DNA of 47,918 nt from the NCBI GenBank assembly GCA_964509505.1, contig CAZDYP010000013.1, positions 1-47,918 of the forward strand, written 5' to 3'. The notes beneath the pieces were generated by a model. That model saw only the letters and a program-made list of their open reading frames with translations, had not been told where the DNA came from and did not search any database. The position numbers were made by a program, and so were the translations under genes. This stretch comes from CAZDYP01 sp964509505. Lineage in GTDB: Bacteria > Chloroflexota > Anaerolineae > JACRMK01. How positions within the stretch are numbered: position 1 is the stretch's first letter; each line of letters opens with the position of its first letter. Positions 9,264-16,274 of this stretch are shown here, piece by piece.

Positions 9264-10124
9264 TCACTGTCCTGTGTAGTAGGTTTTCAATTCAGCTTTA
9301 GCTAAAATGTGATCCTTCATGGCGGCGACAATCGCAGTATAGGTTGACCCGGGCGCGAGCGCGAGTTTGGTGTCCAGCGCGTACAACGTGAAAATGTAAA
9401 GATGCCGCTCGCGCTCGGGCGGACACGGCCCGCCATAGCCTTTATCGTAGGGTGATGAATAGCCGTTCTTGCCCTGCACCGAGCCATCGGGCAGAGGCGA
9501 CTCCGGGGACACGCCCTCAGGCAACCCGTTAGCCGTAGGTGGAATATTGAACACACTCCAGTGCGGAAACACAGTGCCCACCGGGGCGTTGGGATAGACA
9601 AAGCGTATATCGTCCACCATGATAAGTGCCAAGCTCTTGGCTGTCGGCGGCACATTTGCCCACTTGAACGGAGGCGAAAGGTTCTCTTTTCCCGCCGCCG
9701 TTCCCGGACAAACCACTGATCCACCTTGCACTGTCACGCGAAATGGTTTTTGGGCGTGGCGGAGGGGAATATCGCCTTCTGGCTTAAACGCATCGCTACT
9801 TAAGCTCATGGGCGGCAGCGGCGTGGGCGTGGCAGGGATGGGCGTCGGTGTGGGAGGCGCTGGTGTGGGCGTAGGCGGCAGCGGCGTGGGCGTGGCAGGG
9901 ATGGGTGTCGGTGTGGGAGGCGCTGGTGTGGGCGTAGGCGGCAGTGGCGTGGGCGTGGCTGGTGTGGTAGGCACGAGCGTCGCCGTTGGTGGAATAGCCG
10001 TCGCAACTGTAGCGGGCGATGTCGTCGGTTGAGCAGAGTCGCAAGCTGCCACCAACATCAATAGAACGAGTGAACACCAGAATAATTTTCGCATGGCGCG
10101 TCTCATAAATGACGTTTGAAACAT
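9264..10124 (-). CDS. YbhB/YbcL-type PEBP-fold lipoprotein with Thr/Pro stalk
   Basis: A 286-residue secreted lipoprotein: hydrophobic leader, lipobox LVAAC near residue 28, then a Thr/Pro-rich stalk made of repeated 21-residue blocks (TPTPLPP, TPTPAPP, TPTPIPA), then a phosphatidylethanolamine-binding-protein (Raf kinase inhibitor-like) domain. The PEBP domain shows NLSPPFKWANVPPTAKSLAL, the DP-like D-D of IMVDDIRF, FPHWSVFNIPP and GYGGPCPP. GGAGAG five bases before the ATG at 10124 supports this start. It lies between livK and livH, where a second ligand-binding component could act; PEBP proteins bind small anionic ligands, but a role in transport is inference. Confidence 0.88.
   Translation of the reverse strand: MFQTSFMRRAMRKLFWCSLVLLMLVAACDSAQPTTSPATVATAIPPTATLVPTTPATPTPLPPTPTPAPPTPTPIPATPTPLPPTPTPAPPTPTPIPATPTPLPPMSLSSDAFKPEGDIPLRHAQKPFRVTVQGGSVVCPGTAAGKENLSPPFKWANVPPTAKSLALIMVDDIRFVYPNAPVGTVFPHWSVFNIPPTANGLPEGVSPESPLPDGSVQGKNGYSSPYDKGYGGPCPPERERHLYIFTLYALDTKLALAPGSTYTAIVAAMKDHILAKAELKTYYTGQ
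9811..9960. repeat. 63-bp tandem repeat encoding the Thr/Pro stalk
   Basis: Two nearly identical 63-bp units plus a partial third encode the 21-residue Thr/Pro blocks of the lipoprotein stalk. The few differences are silent third-position changes. Confidence 0.8.
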
Positions 10125-10205
10125 TAGAGCTCTCCAGATTATTTTGCGGCAGCCATTGGGATCCAGCTATGGGTCGCCTGAATTATTTGTGGAAGCCAAA
10201 CCCAC

Positions 10206-10234
10206 CCTTGCGAAGATTTTGAACCTTCGCAAGG
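10206..10234. repeat. Palindrome CCTTGCGAAG-9-CTTCGCAAGG
   Basis: Perfect 10-bp arms with a 9-base loop lie in the 140-bp spacer between livK and the PEBP lipoprotein gene. No T-run follows. It belongs with the palindromes at 5829 and 11674. Confidence 0.7.
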
Positions 10235-10264
10235 ATTGTTTGGGAAAATCATGTCTGCCATCAC

Positions 10265-11539
10265 TCATTGTCCGCGCGATTTTTTGATGTCGTCGCACGA
10301 CGGCATCAGGTCTTTGCCGGCAATGGCGACGATGTCCGCCGCAATCGGAAACTCGTATTGCGCGGTCTTCTTCGTCACGCCCAAATACATCGGCAGCACC
10401 GCTTGATGATCGCATGCGCGCATCTCAACTTCACCGACAGGTGTGTTGATCTTCATGCCTTCGAGCGCGTCAATAAATTTCTCCTTGTCAAGCGAGCCCG
10501 CTTTCTTGTAAGCCTCCGCGATGAAATATGCTGTGTTGTATGCGTGAAACGCAGGGAAGCCCGGTGGTGTCTTATAGGCATCATTGAACGCTTGCGTGAA
10601 AGCTTTGTTCGCAGGCGTGTCAGGGTAATAGAAGTGATAATCCATCGTGCCCAGCACGCCTTCGGGCGCATCCGCGCCCAGCGGCTTCAACACCGAAAAG
10701 TCCGTGGCGGTGTGAACCCACACCGGAATCTTGTCGGTCAAGCCCATTGTCTTCGCCGTTTTCAAGACGTTGGTCATGCCCGCGCCGCCTGTGGCAAAAA
10801 TAATCGCGTCGGGTTTCGCCGCTTGAATCGCAGTCAGATACGGCACGAGGTCAGGCTCGCCCGATTTCCACCACGTCTCGCCCGCTTTAATTACGTCGGG
10901 CTTGAGCTGCTTCAAGTTTGCCCAGACGGAATCGGCAATCGCATGGCCATATTCATAGTCCTCGCCGCCAATCCAGTACTTGACATACGGTTTCTTGGCG
11001 AGACCCTGCGCGCCCGCTTTGCCCGCCATGTACGTGTTCTCGCCTGTCGAGAACACATAGCGATGACCGCTTGCGCCCGTGATCTTCTCGCTCTTCGCAA
11101 TCCAGACAATGAGCGGGACTTTCTGCTCTTTGGCATACGCCGAGACCGCCAGTGCGCCCGCACTGTTCACGATGCCGACGACGACATCCACCTTCTCTTG
11201 CAAGATGAGCTCCTTCGCCATGCTCAACGCGGTGTCGGGCGCGTACTTGTCGTCGCGTTGCGCAAAGTCTATCTTCACGCCCAAGACGCCAGTCTTGTTG
11301 ATTTCGTTGACCGCCAGCTTGAAGCCATTGAGCGCATCGTTGCCAAACGCGGCGGGCGGGCCGCTGTACGTGTCAACAATACCCACCTTGATGTTGCGCT
11401 CCAGTTTCGCGCCTGCGGGCGTCGCAACGACCGCAGCAGGCGCTTGGGTTGGCGCAGGTGCGGCCGTGGGCGCGGAGCATGCCACAACCACCCCAACGAT
11501 ACACACCCACACGACAAGCACAAACTTCTTGATTTTCAT
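10265..11539 (-). CDS. livK: ABC transporter substrate-binding lipoprotein, LivJ/LivK (amide/branched-chain amino acid) family
   Basis: A 424-residue periplasmic-binding-type lipoprotein. The leader ends in the lipobox VVAC (about residue 21) and an Ala/Pro/Thr linker, followed by KVGIVDTYSGPPAAFGNDALNGFKLAVNEIN, which is written here only as landmarks: KVGIVDTYSG and LNGFKLAVNEIN. It also has VDVVVGIVNSAGALAVS and GGAGMTNVLKTA. It captures the solute for LivHMGF. The ATG at 11539 has AGGAGG five bases upstream; the upstream extension is repeat-encoded and is rejected. The solute cannot be inferred directly; the neighbouring hyuAB genes suggest an amide, cyclic amide or organic acid. Confidence 0.9.
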   Translation of the reverse strand: MKIKKFVLVVWVCIVGVVVACSAPTAAPAPTQAPAAVVATPAGAKLERNIKVGIVDTYSGPPAAFGNDALNGFKLAVNEINKTGVLGVKIDFAQRDDKYAPDTALSMAKELILQEKVDVVVGIVNSAGALAVSAYAKEQKVPLIVWIAKSEKITGASGHRYVFSTGENTYMAGKAGAQGLAKKPYVKYWIGGEDYEYGHAIADSVWANLKQLKPDVIKAGETWWKSGEPDLVPYLTAIQAAKPDAIIFATGGAGMTNVLKTAKTMGLTDKIPVWVHTATDFSVLKPLGADAPEGVLGTMDYHFYYPDTPANKAFTQAFNDAYKTPPGFPAFHAYNTAYFIAEAYKKAGSLDKEKFIDALEGMKINTPVGEVEMRACDHQAVLPMYLGVTKKTAQYEFPIAADIVAIAGKDLMPSCDDIKKSRGQ

Positions 11540-11552
11540 CTGACCTCCTCTT

Positions 11553-11640
11553 GAGTAATTGGTAATTGGTAATCGGTAATTAGTAATTGGAATCCCACAT
11601 TCTTGAATCACCAATTACTAACCACTTATTACTCTATTAC
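11553..11640. repeat. Heptamer word repeat AATTGGT with inverted copy
   Basis: Upstream of livK, five degenerate copies of the 7-bp word AATTGGT are followed by the inverted word ACCAATTACTAACC. The layout, a tandem block, a short spacer and an inverted block, is the same as at other junctions in the window. Confidence 0.7.
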
Positions 11641-11650
11641 GATACCTGAA

Positions 11651-11755
11651 TAACTAACGCTTACTTGGTCTTAGCCTTGCGAAGGTTGGTAGAAATATGG
11701 CTACATGGCAGCCGTACAACCTGCGCAAGGCTTGTGACACGAAAGTGTTAGTTAC
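11651..11755. repeat. About 105-bp nested palindromic element
   Basis: Outer arms TAACTAACGCTT (11651) and AAGTGTTAGTTA (11743-11754) pair with one mismatch. Inner arms GCCTTGCGAAGGTTG (11674-11688) and CAACCTGCGCAAGGC (11717-11731) also pair with one mismatch. The element fills the space between hyuB and the AATTGGT repeat. It ends directly at the hyuB stop codon. Confidence 0.7.
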
Positions 11756-13507
11756 TCAGATTGCGATACCATATTCTTCTAGCGCCTTTTCCTTTGTCAC
11801 CTTCCCATCACGCACATCACGCAGCACCGCTTCAAGGTCGCGCGCGCGTGGGTCGCCATAGCCGCCTGCGCCAGGCAAACGCAACGACACGACATCGCCT
11901 TGTTTCAACTTGTCGAGACCTTTCGATTTCAACGGCTTCTCGTCGGGCGTATCGGGATTCAAAATGAATTTGCCCTTCGCGCCCTCTTTGCCGCCGAACA
12001 AACCAAACGCGCCAAACGCTTGACGGTCGCCATAGCGCGCGAAGGTCACGTCGTCAATCAGCGCGCGAATGTCGCGCCGCAAGCCTAACGCGCCGCGATA
12101 CTTCCCCGCGCCGCCCGTGTCGGGGATGAGCTCGTAACGCTCAATGCGCATCGGAAATTCCAGCTCGACGGCTTCAACCGGCGTGTTCATAAAGCGCGCA
12201 AGATGCGAGTCCTGCCCATCGCGCCCATCACGACACCAACGCGCGCCCGCGCCGCCGCCTTGAATGTCAATATACACGAAGCGCTTGCCCGTCGCTGGAT
12301 AGTAGCCACTAAAGCCGCAGTTCGTGATTTGCCCATGCGACCCCGCCATCACACGCTCCGGCAACGCTTGCGCCAGCGCAAGCAACATCGCCTCGGTAAT
12401 TTTTTGTGAGACTTGCGTGCGCGCCCCACACGCGCGCGGCGGATTCGGATTGACAACCAATCCTTTTTTTGCGCGCACCTCGAAAGGACGGTAGCAACCT
12501 GAATTCGGTGGCGCGTGCGGATCCACGACAGCAATGAGCGCGTAATACACAGCCGCATGAACCGTCGCAATCGGACAGTTCACGTTGCCCGGCACTTCGG
12601 CATCCGTGCCGTCAAAATCTACGACAGCCTGATCGCCTGCTTTGACGATGTTCACTTGCAATTTGATGGGTTTGCCTGTCAACCCATCGTCGTCCACATA
12701 ATCCACGCCCGTGTACGTGCCGTCGGGAATTTGCTTGAGGCCCTCGCGGATGCGCTTCTCCGAATAATCCAGCAGCGCGTCGGTGTGCGCCTGCACCGCC
12801 TCCACACCGTACTTCTCGAAAATTTCCTTGAGTCGTCGCGCACCCACAAAATTCGCCGACGCTTGCGCGCGAATGTCGCCGAGCGTTTTGTCGGGGACAC
12901 GGATGTTGTTGTTGAGGATGCCGAACAGTTCGTCGTCCTCTTTGAATTTTTTGTAGAGCTTCACCATCGGGAAGCGCAAGCCTTCGAGATAAATTTCGGT
13001 CAAGCCGCCTTGTGTGCCGCCTGCCGCCGCGCCACCCATGTCAGCATGATGCGCGATAGAGCCGACGAACCCAACCAGTAGGGGTGCACCCTTGCGGTCG
13101 CCCCTACTGGATGAACGCATTGTGTCGTTCTGATGGGGTGCGCGCAAGGCATCGCCTCTACAAAACACGGGCGTGAACGTCACCAAATCCATCACGTGCT
13201 GCCCGCCAATGTATGGGTCGTTGAAGATGATCACGTCGCCGTCGTCCAACTCTTCGTCCTTGAAGCGCGCGCGCAAACTGCGCATCCCCAACTCGAAGCC
13301 TGTCAGGAGCATCGGCGCGTGGTGCGCTTGCGCGACGGTGTTGCCATTGCGATCAAAGACCGCGCACGCGATGTCTTTGATTTCCTTGATGATGGTCGAA
13401 CGCGCGGTGCGGATGAGCGTGTGTCCCATCTCGTCGGCGATTTGCTCCATCGCGTAACGTAACACTTGCATCAAAACAGGGTCGGCTTTGATTTTCTTGG
13501 CTGGCAT
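11756..13507 (-). CDS. hyuB: Hydantoinase B/oxoprolinase family protein (HyuB; acetone/acetophenone carboxylase or N-methylhydantoinase type)
   Basis: A 583-residue HyuB-family subunit. Landmarks are MEQIADEMGHTLIRTARS near the start, FNDPYIGGQHVMDL, SIAHHADMGG, and the C-terminal ending LRLPGAGGYGDP. With HyuA it forms an ATP-dependent enzyme that opens cyclic amides (hydantoin, 5-oxoproline, caprolactam) or carboxylates ketones. AGAGGA four bases before the ATG supports the start. Odd: about 29 residues between TFTPVF and VGFVGSIAHH (CRGDALRAPHQ ... DRKGAPLL) are encoded by an 87-bp palindromic element at 13075-13161, inserted in frame where relatives have a short turn. Reaction specificity is unresolved. 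Confidence 0.9.
   Translation of the reverse strand: MPAKKIKADPVLMQVLRYAMEQIADEMGHTLIRTARSTIIKEIKDIACAVFDRNGNTVAQAHHAPMLLTGFELGMRSLRARFKDEELDDGDVIIFNDPYIGGQHVMDLVTFTPVFCRGDALRAPHQNDTMRSSSRGDRKGAPLLVGFVGSIAHHADMGGAAAGGTQGGLTEIYLEGLRFPMVKLYKKFKEDDELFGILNNNIRVPDKTLGDIRAQASANFVGARRLKEIFEKYGVEAVQAHTDALLDYSEKRIREGLKQIPDGTYTGVDYVDDDGLTGKPIKLQVNIVKAGDQAVVDFDGTDAEVPGNVNCPIATVHAAVYYALIAVVDPHAPPNSGCYRPFEVRAKKGLVVNPNPPRACGARTQVSQKITEAMLLALAQALPERVMAGSHGQITNCGFSGYYPATGKRFVYIDIQGGGAGARWCRDGRDGQDSHLARFMNTPVEAVELEFPMRIERYELIPDTGGAGKYRGALGLRRDIRALIDDVTFARYGDRQAFGAFGLFGGKEGAKGKFILNPDTPDEKPLKSKGLDKLKQGDVVSLRLPGAGGYGDPRARDLEAVLRDVRDGKVTKEKALEEYGIAI
13075..13161. repeat. Palindromic element inserted in frame within hyuB
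   Basis: The first half has perfect 10-bp arms CCAGTAGGGG and CCCCTACTGG (13075-13110) around GCACCCTTGCGGTCG-like sequence. The second half (13132-13161) is a degenerate copy of the same type, GATGGGGTG...GGCATCGCCTCTAC. It has no in-frame stop on the coding strand and has a length divisible by three. Confidence 0.75.
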
Positions 13508-13521
13508 TTCTTCCTCTGATT

Positions 13522-13589
13522 AACCACAGCGACACGGAGAGCACAGAGTTTTCTTTCTTTTTCTCTGCGTCCTTTGTGTCTCTGTGGTG
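13522..13589. repeat. Intergenic hairpin repeat ACCACAG...CTGTGGT
   Basis: In the hyuA-hyuB spacer, ACCACAGCGACACGGAG pairs with CTTTGTGTCTCTGTGGT across a T-rich centre. The rest of the 90-bp spacer holds the hyuB ribosome-binding site. The element is related to those at 1136, 4007 and 22736. Confidence 0.7.
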
Positions 13590-13597
13590 AAAATTTT

Positions 13598-15685
13598 CTA
13601 CAAGTTGATGATGATGTTACCCCACCCATCCACGCTCGCCGTTGCGCCTGCGATGACCACCGTGCTAGAGATGACTTCTTCGATGATGCAGGGTCCCTTC
13701 ACGACGGCGCCCGACTGTAAGCCAGCGCGCTCGTACACCGGGACATTCACAAACCCACGCCCATCAAAATAGACAGGGCGTTTGCCCTTCAGCGCTGCGC
13801 GCGGCGAGGTCGCGCCGCGTTTTTGTCGTGTAACGGGCAGCTTCACGGCTGGCACACGCCCGATGCCAATCAAACGCACGTTGATCACGTCCACGGTTTC
13901 GGTCAGCGAATGATACGCATACACCTTTTGATGGAGCGCGTGAAAGCGCGCGATGAGCGCATCAATCACCTTGCGGGTGATGCGCCCGCTGTGCGGCACG
14001 GGCACGTTCAACTCATAAGCCTGCCCCGCGTAGCGCACGTCCGCCGTCCATTGAATCTCCACATCGTCATCGCAAATTTTTTCGGCGCGTAGTTGCTCGC
14101 GCGCCTCTTGCTCCATCTCAGCATAGGCGCGTTGCAAAGCGTCGGGGTCCAGTTGCGTCGCAGGCTTCGCCACTGTCCGCACGTAATCGTGGCGGATGTC
14201 GCTCATCACCAAACCGAAGGCGGAGAACGCGCCGGGATACAACGGCACGACGACCTTCCGCATCCCGATGTCTTTGGCGAGCTCGCACGCATGAAGCGGG
14301 CCCGCGCCGCCAAACGCGACGAGCGTGAACTCGCGCGGGTCGAGTCCCTTCTGAATCGAACTGCCCGCCATGCCCTTCACCATGTTCGCATTGACGACGC
14401 GCACGATGCCATACGCCGCCTCTTCAATAGACATACGCAATGGACGCGCGATGTGTTGCTCGATTGCCGCGCGCGCGCGTTCAGGATACAGCTTCATCTC
14501 GCCGCCAAGAAAATAATCGGGGTTCAAGCGCCCCAGCGCGAGGTTCGCATCGGTCACGGTGGGCAGTTCGCCGCGAATGCCGTAACACGCCGGCCCCGGA
14601 TCCGCTGCCGCCGATTGCGGTCCCACATTCAACGCGCCGCCCTTGTCAATCCACGCGATGCTGCCGCCGCCCGCACCGAGCGCATGCACGTCCACCGCAG
14701 GAATCTTGACGGGGTAGCCCTCGAACTTGCCCTCTGACGACACGCGCGGCACACCGTCCACGATGATGCCGATGTCGAAGCTCGTGCCGCCCATGTCAAC
14801 GGTCATCACTTGTTGGTCGCCCAACAAATTTCCGATGAACGCGCCTGCCACCGCGCCGCCTGCGGGGCCACTGTTGACGATGTTGACGGCATGCTCACGC
14901 GCAGTCTCCGCGGACATCGCGCCGCCGCTCGCTTGCATAATGCGGACTTCCACCCTGCGCCCTGAGCCTGTCGAAGGGTCGCCATACTTTTCTTGCAGCA
15001 TCGTCATCAAGGTGCGGATGTAACGCTCGACAATCGGTTGCAGGTAGGCGTTGATGACCGTCGTCGAAGTGCGCTCGAACTCGCGGAACTCCGGCGAGAT
15101 TTCGGACGAGAGCGAAATCGTCGCAGCGGGATAGACCTCGCGGCAAATCTCTTTGACGCGCTTTTCGTGCGACGGATTGAGAAATGAAAACAGCAAGCAG
15201 ACGGCAATCGTCTCGACGGTTTGCTCCTTCAGATACTGCGCCGCGCGCACCACCGAGGCTTCATCCAACGCACGCACGACCTCGCCGTGCGAGCCGATGC
15301 GCTCGTCCACCTCGACGCGCAAGTAACGCGGCACGAGCGGTTCGGGCAAGTCCACCAGAAAATCGTACAACCCTTCGTCGGGGCGCTCAACACGCGCGAT
15401 CTCCAGCACGTCACGAAAGCCCGCCGTCGTGATCAAGCCTGTCCGCGCGCCCTTGCGTTCAATGAGCGCGTTGGTGCCGATGGTCGTGCCATGTCCATGC
15501 ACCATGTAATCCAAGTCCGCCATCGTCGCGTTGGCGATACGCAAAATTTTTTCAACGCCGTTCAACAAACCCTGCGCAGGATTCTGCGGCACGGTCAGAA
15601 CTTTGGTCGTGTGAATGTGTTTATGTTTATCGTCAATCAAAACGATGTCGGTGAACGTGCCGCCGACGTCAATGCCGATGCGCAT
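13598..15685 (-). CDS. hyuA: Hydantoinase A/oxoprolinase family protein (HyuA, ATPase subunit)
   Basis: A 695-residue HyuA subunit of the ASKHA-type hydantoinase/carboxylase family. It starts MRIGIDVGGTFTDIVLID, contains GTNALIERKGARTGLITTAGFRD split between residues 70 and 95, and VDMGGTSFDIGII and FGGAGPLHACELA for nucleotide binding. It would phosphorylate or activate the substrate for HyuB. The ATG at 15685 with GGGGG upstream matches the family start. Odd: GDPSTGSGRR, just after the segment MTMLQEKYG, is encoded by the widespread CCTTCGACAGGCTCAGGG-type repeat (14960-14978) in frame. It is followed by hyuB after 90 bp. Confidence 0.9.
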   Translation of the reverse strand: MRIGIDVGGTFTDIVLIDDKHKHIHTTKVLTVPQNPAQGLLNGVEKILRIANATMADLDYMVHGHGTTIGTNALIERKGARTGLITTAGFRDVLEIARVERPDEGLYDFLVDLPEPLVPRYLRVEVDERIGSHGEVVRALDEASVVRAAQYLKEQTVETIAVCLLFSFLNPSHEKRVKEICREVYPAATISLSSEISPEFREFERTSTTVINAYLQPIVERYIRTLMTMLQEKYGDPSTGSGRRVEVRIMQASGGAMSAETAREHAVNIVNSGPAGGAVAGAFIGNLLGDQQVMTVDMGGTSFDIGIIVDGVPRVSSEGKFEGYPVKIPAVDVHALGAGGGSIAWIDKGGALNVGPQSAAADPGPACYGIRGELPTVTDANLALGRLNPDYFLGGEMKLYPERARAAIEQHIARPLRMSIEEAAYGIVRVVNANMVKGMAGSSIQKGLDPREFTLVAFGGAGPLHACELAKDIGMRKVVVPLYPGAFSAFGLVMSDIRHDYVRTVAKPATQLDPDALQRAYAEMEQEAREQLRAEKICDDDVEIQWTADVRYAGQAYELNVPVPHSGRITRKVIDALIARFHALHQKVYAYHSLTETVDVINVRLIGIGRVPAVKLPVTRQKRGATSPRAALKGKRPVYFDGRGFVNVPVYERAGLQSGAVVKGPCIIEEVISSTVVIAGATASVDGWGNIIINL
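14960..14978. repeat. CCCTGAGCCTGTCGAAGGG repeat inside hyuA
   Basis: This 19-bp semi-palindromic word is a repeat known from many bacterial genomes. Here it falls inside hyuA and encodes the loop DPSTGSG. Confidence 0.65.
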
Positions 15686-15705
15686 GATGCCCCCAAAAAT
15701 CCGTA

Positions 15706-16254
15706 TCAACGAATCGTAATCGTATGAACGCACTCCTGCCCTTGCGCCTGCAAACACTTGCCCAACGCTGGACTCAGCTCATACGCCACGCCTAGCGCGT
15801 CGAGCCAGCCCATCACTCGCGCGAAGATGCCACAGTCGTATTGCGCTGCCACGCCCGCGCGCGTCACATTGTCATAGGCAAAGCAACGCGACACGCATAG
15901 CTGGCACGCCGTCTCGCTCACTTTGCTCACCTGATAATCCAACAAATCAGGTCCCAACAAACCGATGAATGTTTCTTGTGTCACCAGATAGTCGTCAAGC
16001 GTTTTCACGGGCGGCAACTGCAACGCGCGCCCAAGACGCTGCGCTTCGACCTTGCCGACTTCGCGCGCCGCCGTCTGATTGATGCGATTGGTGACCGCCA
16101 TGCCGCACTCTTTGGCGACCAGCGCGAACCAACGCGCATCGTGCGCCATCCAATTTTTGATGAGCAGCGACTCGCGGTCTGCGGGCGACAGTCGCGCCAA
16201 ATGGCTATGGGCTTTTTGCCGCAAAGCGCTCCGCCAATCTGTTTGCTCGTTCAT
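15706..16254 (-). CDS. DUF6125/L-2-amino-thiazoline-4-carboxylate hydrolase-like protein
   Basis: A 182-residue protein with NWMAHDARWF near residue 30, then VAKECGMAVTNRINQTAAREVGK, landmarks I associate with the DUF6125/ATC-hydrolase-like group. The centre has CQLCVSRCFAYD and a later DCGIF and GKCLQAQGQECVH, five or more cysteines that could bind a metal or act in catalysis. GGAGAG four bases before the ATG at 16254 decides the start. It lies 20 bp upstream of hyuA and 20 bp downstream of the mutase gene, so it is probably co-transcribed. A hydrolytic role alongside HyuAB is inference; the family name is from memory and should be verified. Confidence 0.62.
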   Translation of the reverse strand: MNEQTDWRSALRQKAHSHLARLSPADRESLLIKNWMAHDARWFALVAKECGMAVTNRINQTAAREVGKVEAQRLGRALQLPPVKTLDDYLVTQETFIGLLGPDLLDYQVSKVSETACQLCVSRCFAYDNVTRAGVAAQYDCGIFARVMGWLDALGVAYELSPALGKCLQAQGQECVHTITIR

Positions 16255-16274
16255 CAATCTCTCCATTCGCCAAT

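Noticed and set aside
9796..10077. His/Ala-repeat and Gly/Val-repeat open frames over the stalk region
   Set aside because: They are other-frame readings of the 63-bp repeat that encodes the Thr/Pro stalk of the lipoprotein.
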